NCBI GenBank assembly: GCA_964509545.1 | Contig: CAZDXQ010000013.1 | Location: 1 to 64,000 of the forward strand | DNA length: 64,000 bases | Direction: 5' to 3' | DNA from: JADJWR01 sp964509545 | Lineage (GTDB): Bacteria; Pseudomonadota; Gammaproteobacteria; Burkholderiales; Burkholderiaceae_F | Shown here: one piece after another, positions 1 to 11,610 of the stretch | Numbering within the stretch: position 1 is the stretch's first letter | How the letters are laid out: each line of letters starts with the position of its first letter | Program-made: the position numbers and the translations under genes | The notes under the pieces: model-generated | Database searches by the model: none | What the model saw: only the letters and a program-made list of their open reading frames with translations | What the model was told of the DNA's origin: nothing

Positions 1-54
<54 letters not shown>

Positions 55-185
55 CACGAGTGCGCGCCTCGATTCTCGCGCCCACACTTATCGGTTCGTT
101 TCTCGCGAGCAGCGAGTGGCGCAGGGTGGCGCGATCATCTGCATCCGCCTGGCGCAACCGGGGCCAATCGAAGGCAGGAGTGCCC

Positions 186-262
186 GGGTCTGTAGCTCAG
201 TCGGTTAGAGCACCGTCTTGATAAGGCGGGGGTCGTTGGTTCGAATCCAACCAGACCCACCA
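186..262 (+). tRNA. tRNA-Ile (GAT anticodon)
   Basis: A 77-nt cloverleaf in the 16S-23S spacer. The acceptor stem GGGTCTG pairs with CAGACCC and the CCA end is encoded. The D-loop TAGCTCAGTCGGTTAGAG and the T-arm GGTTCGAATCC are present. The anticodon loop reads CTTGATAAG, giving GAT. Its position directly after 16S is the usual place for tRNA-Ile in proteobacterial rRNA operons. Confidence 0.97.
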
Positions 263-275
263 GCGATTCAGAATC

Positions 276-351
276 GGGGGTGTAGCTCAGTTGGGAGAGC
301 GCCTGCTTTGCAAGCAGGAGGTCATCGGTTCGATCCCGTTCACCTCCACCA
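276..351 (+). tRNA. tRNA-Ala (TGC anticodon)
   Basis: A 76-nt cloverleaf starting 13 nt after tRNA-Ile. It has an encoded CCA end, the anticodon loop CTTTGCAAG (TGC) and the T-arm GGTTCGATCC. The Ile/Ala pair is the standard spacer content of this type of rRNA operon. Confidence 0.97.
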
Positions 352-422
352 TTTCGGAAAGAAGCCCAGACAAAAGCGCGCCTTCTGTGTGCTTCTGTCT
401 GGCCTTCGGGCCGGGCTGTTTC

Positions 423-434
423 GATCTTTAACAA
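423..434 (+). promoter_or_regulatory. boxA-like antitermination site in the 16S-23S spacer
   Basis: GATCTTTAACAA in the spacer between tRNA-Ala and 23S resembles the boxA element (consensus close to TGCTCTTTAACA), which as RNA recruits NusB/NusE and prevents Rho termination in rRNA operons. The call rests on motif similarity and position only. Confidence 0.6.
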
Positions 435-567
435 TTCGGAAGAAGCAAAGCGCATCGACGCCCGATGAAAGGCGTCGATGACGGGTTGTGATTGCATTCA
501 AACTCTCAGCAACTTGAGAACGGCAACGCGGTCGCGCCATGACCGCCGCCCTTCCAGCAGGACGGAA

Positions 568-582
568 GGCGGCACGGTTATA

Positions 583-590
<8 letters not shown>
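568..590 (+). other. 5' arm of the 23S processing stem (pairs with 3452-3474)
   Basis: The 23 bases at 568-590 are the reverse complement of 3452-3474 with a single mismatch (position 571). The two arms bracket the whole 23S gene. Long flanking helices of this kind are the established RNase III cleavage substrate that releases pre-23S rRNA. Confidence 0.85.
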
Positions 591-3461
<2,871 letters not shown>

Positions 3462-3610
3462 TAACCGTGCTGCCTCGTTCTCGAGGCTGAGAGCACCGCA
3501 AACATGACCCCGCGCGCCTGACTCATGCGAGTCGGCGGGCGGCAGCTTCTTCCGAGTTGGATCTTTTGCGCTTCGCCGCAGGGCGGAACGCGGAAAGGTC
3601 GTCCCCTTTA

Positions 3611-3726
3611 GCCTGACGACCATAGCGAGGCGGAACCACCCCTTCCCATCCCGAACAGGACCGTGAAACGCTTCAGCGCCGATGATAGTGGGATGTATTT
3701 CCCGTGAAAGTAGGACATCGTCAGGC
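3611..3726 (+). rRNA. rrf: 5S ribosomal RNA
   Basis: A 116-nt gene whose ends GCCTGACGAC and GTCAGGC pair as helix I. The internal segments CCCATCCCGAACAGG and GATGATAGTGGG are typical of 5S. It is the last gene of the operon, since no tRNA follows before the terminator. Confidence 0.95.
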
Positions 3727-3743
3727 TTGCCTCATCCAAGCAT

Positions 3744-3771
3744 AGCCCCGGCCATCCCAGCCGGGGCTTTT
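3744..3771 (+). terminator. Rho-independent terminator of the rRNA operon
   Basis: AGCCCCGGC (3744-3752), a 7-nt loop, GCCGGGGCT (3760-3768) and a short T run. It lies 18 nt after 5S and faces the convergent flavoprotein gene. Confidence 0.85.
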
Positions 3772-3827
3772 GCCTTCCGGTCTGGATTCGCTCGTCATTC
3801 GCAGGTCGCAGGCCATGTGCTCGCTGC

Positions 3828-6350
3828 TCAGGCACGGGCGCGCTGACCGTCCGGGTCATACGGCGCACGAAGCGATACGGCTGCGGCGAACCGTTCGCCG
3901 GCAAGGTCAATCTCGTAGCGACCGGTTTCGACCCAGATCCTGTCGGCGGCGCCCGCGGCATTGGTGATCAGTCCGAGCGCCACGGGTCTGCCCACCGTGT
4001 GACCGAAAGCGGCCGAGGTGACAAAGCCAACCGGCACGTTGTCGCGCAAGATCAGTTCGTTGCCCCACAGGTTCGTCTGCGGAGCATCGGCCAGCAGCGA
4101 GACGATGCGCCGGGTGACGGCCGCCGCGCCGCCGGCAGCCTTCAGCCTGGCGAGAGCAGACAGGCCGCGAAACTCGCCTTTGTTCCAGTCCACGGCGAAG
4201 GAGAGGCCGGCCTCGAAGGGATTGATTTCGGGCGTCAGTTCACGGCCCCAGGCGCGGTAGCCCTTTTCCAGGCGCAGCGACTCGACCGCGTAATACCCGG
4301 CATTGACGAGGCCCAGGTCGGCGCCGGCGGCGATGAGTTCGTCGTAGGTGGCGGCGGCGAACTCGACCGGCACGTACAGTTCCCAGCCCAGTTCGCCGAC
4401 ATAAGTGAGCCTCGTCGCGCGGACCGTCGCGTAGCCGAGGTCGATCTGCTGCGAGGTACCGAAAGGAAACGATGCGCTGTCGAACCTTGCCGTCGACACG
4501 CGTGACAGCAACTCGCGCGAGCGCGGGCCCATCACCGCCAGCATCGCATACATCGGCGTGACGTCGGTCACCGTGCACAGCAGCCTCCGCGGCAGCGTCG
4601 CCAGCGCCCGCTCGATCACGTCGCGGTCCCGTACCGCCTGGGCGCTGCCGGTCACGATCAGATACTCGTCCCAGTCAATGCAGGTAATCGTGAAGTCCGA
4701 CTCATAGCCGCCGCGCTCGTTGAGCATGCCGGTGTAGACGGTGCGCCCCGGCGTCGTCGGCACGTCGTTGGCCACCAGGTACTGCAGCGCCGGATGCGCG
4801 TCCGCGCCCTTGACCAGCAGCTTGGCGAAGGAACTCATGTCGAAGACCGCAACGCGCTCGCGGCAGCCGGCATGCTCCGCCGCCGCCCAGGGATGCCAGT
4901 TCTGATGGCCCCAGCCGTATTCGATCCTTGCCTGCGCCGGCGAGGGGGCGAAGAAATTGGCGCGCTCCCAGCCCATCTTCGAGCCGAAGCAGGCCCCGGC
5001 CTGACGCAGTCGCGAATAAAGGGGCGAACGGCGGAACGGCCGCGCCGATTCGAGTTCCCGGTTCGGCCACGGCATCTTGTAGTGCATGCCGAGCACTTCC
5101 TTGATCCGGTCCGGCAGCCAGCGCTCGTTCGCGTTGAAGCGAGCAAAGCGGCGGATGTCGACCGGCCACAGGTCGAGCGCCGGCTCGCCCTGCACGATCC
5201 ACTCGGCCAGCGCCTTGCCCGCGCCGCCGCCCGAGGCGATGCCCATCGAGTTGAAGCCGCAGCCGACGTACAGATTGGCCAGACCGGGAGCGGGGCCGAC
5301 GATGAAGTTGTTATCGGCGGTGAACGATTCCGGGCCGTTGTAGAACTGCTTGACCTTCGCCGCAGCAAGCGCCGGCACCCGCTCGATGGCGTTGTCCATC
5401 AGGATTTCGAAGGCGTCCCAGTTGTCGGGCAGCAACTGGAACTCGAAGTCCGCCGGGATTCCGCCGCGATGCACGGCCGACTGCAGCCACGGCGTGGCGT
5501 CAGGCTCGAAGCCGCCCATCAGAAGACCGCCCACCTCCTCCTTGAAATAGACGTACCCGTCGGGATCGCGCATCACCGGCAGGTCGCGGTAGACGCCGTC
5601 GATGCGATCGGTGACGATGTAGTAGTGCTCGCAGGAAAACAGCGGTATGGCCACGCCGAGCTCGCGCCCCAGCGCACGCGACCACTGGCCACCGCACAGG
5701 ACGACGATCTCGGCCCCGATCATCCCGACTTCGCCAGATTTGGCGCGCCAACGCAGCGCCGAGACGCGCCTACCGGCCGCGCCGACGTCATGTACCGCGC
5801 CTTCGACCCGAACGCCTTCACAGATGCGCACGCCGGCGTTGCGCGCGCCCTTGGCAAGCGCCACCGTCAGGTCAGTCGGGTTCGCCTTGCCGTCGCCCGG
5901 AAGCCAGACCGCACCTTGCAGGTCGTCGGTGGCCATGATCGGATAAAGACGGCCTGCTTCCGTCGGCGACAGCAGTTCGCAGTCGACGCCATAGGCACGG
6001 GCAACGGCTGCCGTGCGCTTCAGCTGGATCATGCGGTCGGCCGTGCGCGCCACGGCGAGCGAGCCGCACTGCTTCCAGCCGGTGCCGAGCCCGGTTTCCG
6101 CCTCGAGCCGCGAGTACAGGTCGGTCGAGTAGCGGATCAGCCGCGTCATGCTCTCGTGGTTGCGCAACTGGCCGACCAGGCCGGCGGCGTGCCACGTCGT
6201 GCCGCAGGTCAGCCGCCCTTGTTCGAGCAGGACGACGTCCCTTTGCCCCAGCCCGGCGAGGTGGTATGCGACCGAGCAGCCCATGATTCCGCCGCCGATG
6301 ATCACGATTCGGGCATGTGTCGGTACGGCGGCGACGGTCTCAGGGGTCAT
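3828..6350 (-). CDS. FAD-dependent oxidoreductase, dimethylglycine/sarcosine dehydrogenase-like, with C-terminal GcvT domain
   Basis: 840 aa. Residues 1-430 form a DAO-type flavoprotein: the dinucleotide-binding GGGIMG is at 19-24, followed by acidic E43. The segment TTWHAAGL places H54 where dimethylglycine and sarcosine dehydrogenases attach FAD covalently. The second half (about 440-835) is a GcvT-like folate-binding aminomethyltransferase domain. Such enzymes oxidatively demethylate N-methylated amino acids and can pass the one-carbon unit to tetrahydrofolate; the actual substrate cannot be read here. The gene converges on the rRNA operon and stands apart from the other catabolic genes. 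The first ATG is followed by a short leader before the FAD fold, so the start is well placed. Confidence 0.85.
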   Translation of the reverse strand: MTPETVAAVPTHARIVIIGGGIMGCSVAYHLAGLGQRDVVLLEQGRLTCGTTWHAAGLVGQLRNHESMTRLIRYSTDLYSRLEAETGLGTGWKQCGSLAVARTADRMIQLKRTAAVARAYGVDCELLSPTEAGRLYPIMATDDLQGAVWLPGDGKANPTDLTVALAKGARNAGVRICEGVRVEGAVHDVGAAGRRVSALRWRAKSGEVGMIGAEIVVLCGGQWSRALGRELGVAIPLFSCEHYYIVTDRIDGVYRDLPVMRDPDGYVYFKEEVGGLLMGGFEPDATPWLQSAVHRGGIPADFEFQLLPDNWDAFEILMDNAIERVPALAAAKVKQFYNGPESFTADNNFIVGPAPGLANLYVGCGFNSMGIASGGGAGKALAEWIVQGEPALDLWPVDIRRFARFNANERWLPDRIKEVLGMHYKMPWPNRELESARPFRRSPLYSRLRQAGACFGSKMGWERANFFAPSPAQARIEYGWGHQNWHPWAAAEHAGCRERVAVFDMSSFAKLLVKGADAHPALQYLVANDVPTTPGRTVYTGMLNERGGYESDFTITCIDWDEYLIVTGSAQAVRDRDVIERALATLPRRLLCTVTDVTPMYAMLAVMGPRSRELLSRVSTARFDSASFPFGTSQQIDLGYATVRATRLTYVGELGWELYVPVEFAAATYDELIAAGADLGLVNAGYYAVESLRLEKGYRAWGRELTPEINPFEAGLSFAVDWNKGEFRGLSALARLKAAGGAAAVTRRIVSLLADAPQTNLWGNELILRDNVPVGFVTSAAFGHTVGRPVALGLITNAAGAADRIWVETGRYEIDLAGERFAAAVSLRAPYDPDGQRARA

Positions 6351-6637
6351 TTCGGTCTGTCGTCAAAGGGGCGGCGCGGGTCCTGCATTGTGCCGCTGGC
6401 CGCCGCGGGCGGCGCGTCTGCCGGTCGTTGCGCGGCGCGACCGCCGCCGCTTCGCGTGCGCGAGACGTGCCGCTGCCGGGCCTTCGCCGGCGCTGCCGTC
6501 GCGCGCCTCGGCCTCGGCGTGCTTTCCCATGGCCGAAGCAGGCGGTCGTCTCGCCGACGGTCTCGCGGAGGCACGGCATCGCCTTGGGGCGGGTCGGCGG
6601 CAGTTGCTAAAGTGCGCCCTGCAAAGGGGGAAACGCG

Positions 6638-8683
6638 ATGGCTGAATTCAGGACCGAGGAGTTGAGGACCGTGGCCCTTGTGGGCCACGGCGCGGCAGGG
6701 AAGACGACGCTGGCCGAGCAGCTGCTGGCGAAGTCCGGAATGATCGGCGCGCCCGGCGCGGTCGAGCGCGGCAGCACGGTTTCCGATTACGACCCGCAGG
6801 AGAAGAGCACGCTGCATTCGTTGCGCTCTTCGATCCTGCACTGCGATTACAAGGGCACGCGCATTCATCTGATCGATACGCCGGGTTATCCGGATTTCAT
6901 CGGCCAGGCGATCGGCGCGCTCGATGCCGTGGAAACCGTGGCGGTAGTGGTCAGCGCCACCAACGGCATCGAACTGGTCACCCGCCGGATGATGGCCTGG
7001 GCCAAGTCGCGCAACCTGTGCCGGATGATCATCGTTAACAAGATCGATCACGAGCACATCGACCTGCCGGGGCTGCTCGAGCAGTTGCAGGAAGCATTCG
7101 GCTCGGAGGTGCTGCCGATCAACCTGCCGGCGGACAACGGCAACCGGGTGATCGACTGCTTCGACCATGACCAAGGCCCTGCAGACTTCCTTTCGGTGGC
7201 CGACGTGCACCGCAAGGTGATGGAGCAGGTGGTCGAGGTCGACGACGCCGCGATGGAGAAGTACCTCGAGGAAGGCGCCGTCGATCCGACGACGCTGCAT
7301 GGCCCGCTTGAAAAGGCACTGCGCGAAGGTCACCTGATCCCCGTGTGCTTCACCTCGGCCCGCACCGGTGCCGGCGTGCAGGACCTGCTCGACGTCATGT
7401 CCCGCCACCTGCCCAACCCGACCGAAGGCAACCCGCCGCTGTTCTTCAAGGGCGAGGGCGATCCGGCCGATTCGTTCCGCTCCGTGCCTGAGCCCGGCAA
7501 GCATGTGCTGGCGCACGTCTTCAAGGTGGTCAACGACCCGTATGTCGGCAAGATCGGCATCTTCCGCGTCCATCAGGGCACGATCACCAAGGACACGCAG
7601 CTTTACGTCGGCGAGGGCAAGAAGGCGTTCAAGACCGGACATCTGTTCGTGCTCCAGGGCAAGGAGACGGTCGAAGTGCCGAAGCTGGTGCCGGGCGATA
7701 TCGGTGCCGTGGCCAAGGTCGACGAGATCGTCTTCGACTGCGTGCTGCACGATTCGCACGACGAGGATTTCATCCGCATGAAGCCGCTCGAATTCCCGAA
7801 GCCGATGTTCGGCCTGGCCATCGCGCCGCGCCGGCGCGGCGACGAGGGCCGCATTTCCGAGATCCTCGGCAAGATGGCCGCCGAGGACCCGACGCTGACC
7901 ATCGACCACGACGCGCTGACCAACGAGACGGTGCTGCGCGGACTGACGGAACTGCACCTGCGCAGCGTGCTCGAACGGATGAGTTCGCAGTTCAAGCTCG
8001 AGATCGACACCCGCCCGCCGCGCGTGCCGTATCGCGAGACGATCGCGGCGCCAGCCGAGGGCCACGCGCGGCACAAGAAGCAGACCGGTGGCGCCGGCCA
8101 GTTCGGCGAGGTCTTCCTGCGCGTCGAGCCGCTGCCACGCGGCACAGGCTTCGAGTTCGTCGATCAGGTCAAGGGCGGCGTCATTCCGTTCAACCTGATT
8201 CCGGCGGTTGAAAAGGGGGTGCGCGAGGTGCTGGCCACCGGCTATGTCGCCGGCTACCCGATCCACGACCTGCGCGTGACCGTCTACGACGGCAAGCACC
8301 ATCCGGTCGACAGCAAGGAGATCGCCTTCGTCTCGGCCGGGCGAAAGGCGATGCTCGATGCCCTGCCGAAGGCGCGGCCGATCGTTCTCGAGCCGATCGT
8401 CAACATCGAAATCATCACTCCCGATTCGGCGATGGGCGACATCACCGGCGACCTGTCGGGCCGCCGCGGCCAGGTCACCGGCACCGGCAACCTCGCCGCC
8501 GGCATGATGGTCGTGCAGGGCGTAGTGCCGCTGGCCGAGCTTGAGGGTTACGCCGGGCGGCTCAAAGCGATGACGCAGGGCAGCGGCAGCTACTCGATGG
8601 AACTGGCCGACTACCAGCCGGTTCCGCCGGGCGTGCAGCAGCAGCTGGCGGCCGCCTTCAAGCGCAAGGAAGAAGAGGACTGA
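6638..8683 (+). CDS. Elongation factor G-like GTPase (paralogue)
   Basis: 681 aa, with the EF-G domain order. P-loop GHGAAGKTT is at 16-24, followed by DTPG and NKID for GTP binding, and then domains II, III, IV and V. Canonical EF-G has GHIDAGKTT, and the effector loop here is also diverged, so this belongs to the EF-G-like subgroup found beside the true fusA rather than being the main translocase. Some members of the subgroup are implicated in ribosome recycling or stress, but no specific role is visible here. The purine-rich AAAGGGGGAAA just upstream of the ATG supports the start. It is transcribed divergently from the flavoprotein gene. Confidence 0.85.
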   Translation: MAEFRTEELRTVALVGHGAAGKTTLAEQLLAKSGMIGAPGAVERGSTVSDYDPQEKSTLHSLRSSILHCDYKGTRIHLIDTPGYPDFIGQAIGALDAVETVAVVVSATNGIELVTRRMMAWAKSRNLCRMIIVNKIDHEHIDLPGLLEQLQEAFGSEVLPINLPADNGNRVIDCFDHDQGPADFLSVADVHRKVMEQVVEVDDAAMEKYLEEGAVDPTTLHGPLEKALREGHLIPVCFTSARTGAGVQDLLDVMSRHLPNPTEGNPPLFFKGEGDPADSFRSVPEPGKHVLAHVFKVVNDPYVGKIGIFRVHQGTITKDTQLYVGEGKKAFKTGHLFVLQGKETVEVPKLVPGDIGAVAKVDEIVFDCVLHDSHDEDFIRMKPLEFPKPMFGLAIAPRRRGDEGRISEILGKMAAEDPTLTIDHDALTNETVLRGLTELHLRSVLERMSSQFKLEIDTRPPRVPYRETIAAPAEGHARHKKQTGGAGQFGEVFLRVEPLPRGTGFEFVDQVKGGVIPFNLIPAVEKGVREVLATGYVAGYPIHDLRVTVYDGKHHPVDSKEIAFVSAGRKAMLDALPKARPIVLEPIVNIEIITPDSAMGDITGDLSGRRGQVTGTGNLAAGMMVVQGVVPLAELEGYAGRLKAMTQGSGSYSMELADYQPVPPGVQQQLAAAFKRKEEED

Positions 8684-8810
8684 CGGCGCTTGCGGTTTGA
8701 CCGGGCCGCTGACGCCGCGGGAAGACCGCGCGCTTCGCGGTCGCAGGCAGCAGCGCGCCGGCGGTGCCGAATCGAGCCGCGCGAACCAAGATCCGCGTCG
8801 CGCGGGACCT

Positions 8811-9650
8811 TCAGGCGAACGACTCGTCGGCGCGCAGGTAGCGCCATTGGCCAGCGGGCAGCGCGCCAAGCACGACCGATCCGATGCGTATGCGCTTCAG
8901 TGCCACGACTTTCAGCCCGACGGCTTCGCACATGCGCCGGATCTGCCGCTTCCTGCCTTCGCGCAGCACGAAACGAAGCTGCTCCTCGTTCTGCCACGAG
9001 ACTCTGGCTGCCTTCAGCGGCACGCCATCGAGCGCAAGGCCGTGCCGCAGCAGTTGCATCCGGTCGGCCGGAAAGATCCCGTTCAGCGGCCCGGATCGCG
9101 GTGCGTCGGGCCATTCGACGCGGACCAGGTATTCCTTCTCGACGGCCGAGTCGGCGCCGATCAACTGCCGGGCGATGCGGCCGTCCTGGGTCAGCACCAG
9201 CAGCCCGGTCGAATCGATGTCGAGCCGCCCGGCCACGGCCAGGCCGCGCAGATGCGCACGCGAGAACTCGATCGGGGCGCGGTCGCCGCGCCAACGGTTT
9301 TCAGGCGTCACCAGCACGATCGCCGGCCGGTAGCCATCCTCCGCCTGGCCGCTGACATAGCCGACCGGCTTGTGCAGCAGCACCGTGACGCGCGCCGACT
9401 GCAGCCGTCGCGCCCGCGGATCGATGTCGATCTTCTGCTCCGGCCGCACCCGCGCGCCGAGCGTGTCGACGACCACGCCGTCGACGCGTACCCAGCCGGC
9501 GGCGATCCATTCGTCGGCCTCGCGGCGCGAGGCCAGTCCCAGCTCGCTGATCCGCTTGGACAGTCGCGGTGCTTCGCCGTTACCCGACTGGGTATCCGGG
9601 CCGCGGCGGGGCGGAACGGGGACGGCCGGCCGGAGGCGGCGTGAAGTCAT
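8811..9650 (-). CDS. RNA pseudouridine synthase, RsuA/RluB/RluF family
   Basis: 279 aa from the ATG at 9650. An N-terminal S4-like RNA-binding segment (LSKRISELGLASRREADEW) is followed by the catalytic core with the signature GRLDIDSTGLL, whose Asp is the catalytic nucleophile. The family isomerises single uridines in 16S or 23S rRNA. The sequence looks closest to the RluF/RluB branch, but the target site cannot be assigned. A longer reading frame reaches 9767, but the extra residues have no family counterpart and would overlap trxC on the other strand, so the shorter start is preferred. Confidence 0.85.
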   Translation of the reverse strand: MTSRRLRPAVPVPPRRGPDTQSGNGEAPRLSKRISELGLASRREADEWIAAGWVRVDGVVVDTLGARVRPEQKIDIDPRARRLQSARVTVLLHKPVGYVSGQAEDGYRPAIVLVTPENRWRGDRAPIEFSRAHLRGLAVAGRLDIDSTGLLVLTQDGRIARQLIGADSAVEKEYLVRVEWPDAPRSGPLNGIFPADRMQLLRHGLALDGVPLKAARVSWQNEEQLRFVLREGRKRQIRRMCEAVGLKVVALKRIRIGSVVLGALPAGQWRYLRADESFA

Positions 9651-9746
9651 TGGTGGTCGGTCATGGACGGGCGCATCGCCCAGTGTCGCATTGAACTTCC
9701 CGCTTCCGGCCGCATCTGGGCGGCATCGGATTGCTTGTATGCGGCC

Positions 9747-10169
9747 ATGATCATCAGCTGTCCCCACTGCCGGGCGAAAAATCGCGTCAGGACCGAACGC
9801 TTCAACGACGAACCGGCCTGCGGCAGTTGCGGCAAGGCATTGCTCGCCGGCGCACCGGTGGCGCTGACCGAGGAGAACTTCACCGACGTTCTCGCCGCCA
9901 GCCGGCGGCCGGTGGTGGTCGATTTCTGGGCGTCATGGTGCGGACCGTGCCGCGGCTTTGCACCGGTCTTTGAGCAAGCGGCCAGCCGCCATCCGGAAAT
10001 TCTGTTCGTCAAGGTCGACACGGACGCCAATGCCCAACTGAGCCAGAGCCTGTCCATCCGCAGCATTCCAACGCTGGCTGTGTTTCACCAGGGCAGGCTC
10101 GTCGACCGCGTCAGCGGCGCGCTGCCGGCGGCACAGTTCGAGCAGTGGCTCGCCGCCGCCCTGCGCTGA
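9747..10169 (+). CDS. trxC: Thioredoxin 2 (zinc-binding thioredoxin)
   Basis: 140 aa. The N-terminal zinc ribbon has C5-x2-C8 and C25-x2-C28, and the thioredoxin fold carries the WCGPC active site (C65, C68). This architecture is diagnostic of TrxC, a cytoplasmic disulfide reductase linked to oxidative and redox stress. The chosen start gives the canonical opening MIISCPHC. An earlier in-frame ATG at 9663 would add an unrelated leader. It is divergent from the pseudouridine synthase, with under 100 nt between the starts. Confidence 0.93.
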   Translation: MIISCPHCRAKNRVRTERFNDEPACGSCGKALLAGAPVALTEENFTDVLAASRRPVVVDFWASWCGPCRGFAPVFEQAASRHPEILFVKVDTDANAQLSQSLSIRSIPTLAVFHQGRLVDRVSGALPAAQFEQWLAAALR

Positions 10170-10185
10170 GCAGTTCAACGCGGTG

Positions 10186-10213
10186 GAAATTCGACTCTGA
10201 CCCCGATTTTCAG
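10186..10213 (-). repeat. 28-nt repeat, copy A, at the stop codon of the aldehyde dehydrogenase
   Basis: Read on the minus strand, the repeat is CTGAAAATCGGGGTC followed by AGAGTCGAATTTC, identical over 28 nt to 29387-29414. Its second to fourth bases (TGA) are the stop codon of the aldehyde dehydrogenase gene. Its core has imperfect inverted ends (AAAATCG / CGAATTT). I associate similar GGGGTCAGAGTC sequences with REP-type repeats near IS200-like (RAYT) transposases, but no such gene is in the window. Confidence 0.8.
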
Positions 10214-11577
10214 GGCGAGCGCAGGTGCCACGCCTTGGGGCGGGTGAAGGCTTCGATGCCGTAGGTCGACAGCGTCAGGCCGATGCCGGAATGCTTGACG
10301 CCACTCCAGGGCAGCCGCGGGCTGACGCGGTCGCAGCAGTTCCAGTAGACGCTGCCGGCGTTCACCTGCTTCAGGATGCGCTCGGCGCGCGCCGCGTCCT
10401 CCGTGTAGACGCCGGCGGTCAGCCCGTAGTCGGTGTCGTTCATCAGGTCGATCGCTTCGGCATCGTCGCCAACGCGCTGGATGCCGATGATCGGACCGAA
10501 GCTCTCCTCGCGCATCAGCGTCATGCCGTGGTTTACATGGCTGAACACGGTCGGCTCGAACCAGTTGCCGGGTGGATCGAGGCGGCGGCCGCCGGCAAGC
10601 AGCCGCGCGCCCTTCGCTTTGGCATCGGCGACCTGCGCTTCGAGCACATCGAGCTGCGCGGCGCGGGTCAGCGGACCGATGTAGCTCGCCTCGTCGGTGG
10701 GATCGCCGATGCGAAAGCCCTTTACTTCGCGGACGAAGGCGTCGACGAACTCGTCGTGGATACTTGCGTGAACGTAGATGCGCTCGACCGAGCAGCAGCT
10801 CTGCCCGGTGTTGTACATCGCGCCGTCGGCCAGCGACGCCGCCGCCGATCCGACGTCGACGTCCTCGCACACATAGGTCGGGTCCTTGCCGCCGAGTTCG
10901 AGCTGCAGGCGGATCATGCGCGGGCCGACCCTCTGCGCGATCCTCGCCCCGGTCGCATACGAGCCGGTGAAGAACACGCCATCGATCGGCTGCGCCAGCA
11001 GCGCGGTGCCGGCGGCTCCGTCGCCGACGATCACCTGGAAGGCGTCCTGCGGCACGCCGGCCGAATGCAGCAGGTTGCCGATCTCCAGTCCGGTCAGCGT
11101 CGCGTATTCGCTGGGTTTGTACAGCACGCAGTTTCCGGCCAGTAGCGCCGGCACGAAGACGTTGGCGCCGACGAAGTACGGATAGTTCCACGCCGAGATG
11201 TTGGCGATCACGCCGAGCGGCTCGTGCGTGATGCGTTCGTGCATGCCGTCCTGCTCGAAGACCGAGCGCGCCGCCAGCGTCGGCCCTGCGGCGCCGAGGA
11301 AGAAATCGAGCCGGCCCAGCAGTCCGTTCAATTCGTTGCGCGACTGCCGGATCGGCTTGCCGACCTCCGAGGTCAGGACGGCGGCCAGTCGCTCGAGGTC
11401 GCGCACGATGCCTTCGCGGAAGCGGCGCAGACAGGCGAGCCGCTGCGACAGCTCCGTTGCCGACCATGCCGGCTGCGCCGCGCGCGCGCGCTGGTAGCCA
11501 TGGGCGATGCTTTCGGTCGTATCGGTGGGCAGTTCGGCGATCCGGCTGCCGTTGGCGGGATTGATGACGATCAGCAT
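10210..11577 (-). CDS. NAD(P)-dependent aldehyde dehydrogenase
   Basis: 455 aa, the usual length for a compact ALDH. It shows the substrate/cofactor loop AWNYP (N131), the catalytic base E228 in LELGGKD, and the catalytic thiol C261 in NTGQSC. A second cysteine (C262) follows directly. The enzyme oxidises an aldehyde to a carboxylate. In this neighbourhood (glutamine-synthetase-like ligase, C26 amidohydrolase, alcohol dehydrogenase) an aminoaldehyde or a gamma-glutamyl-aminoaldehyde is a plausible substrate, but this is inference. It lies 33 nt downstream of the crotonase gene on the same strand and is probably co-transcribed with it. Confidence 0.88.
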   Translation of the reverse strand: MLIVINPANGSRIAELPTDTTESIAHGYQRARAAQPAWSATELSQRLACLRRFREGIVRDLERLAAVLTSEVGKPIRQSRNELNGLLGRLDFFLGAAGPTLAARSVFEQDGMHERITHEPLGVIANISAWNYPYFVGANVFVPALLAGNCVLYKPSEYATLTGLEIGNLLHSAGVPQDAFQVIVGDGAAGTALLAQPIDGVFFTGSYATGARIAQRVGPRMIRLQLELGGKDPTYVCEDVDVGSAAASLADGAMYNTGQSCCSVERIYVHASIHDEFVDAFVREVKGFRIGDPTDEASYIGPLTRAAQLDVLEAQVADAKAKGARLLAGGRRLDPPGNWFEPTVFSHVNHGMTLMREESFGPIIGIQRVGDDAEAIDLMNDTDYGLTAGVYTEDAARAERILKQVNAGSVYWNCCDRVSPRLPWSGVKHSGIGLTLSTYGIEAFTRPKAWHLRSP

Positions 11578-11610
11578 GAATGTCGGATTCGATGAATGCC
11601 GGTGGGCGAC

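Noticed and set aside
4794..6665. A 623-residue open frame on the plus strand opposite the flavoprotein
   Set aside because: Antisense shadow of a high-GC gene without family features.
9663..9746. Longer N-terminus for thioredoxin 2
   Set aside because: The canonical TrxC opening begins at the second ATG; the extra 28 residues do not resemble the family.
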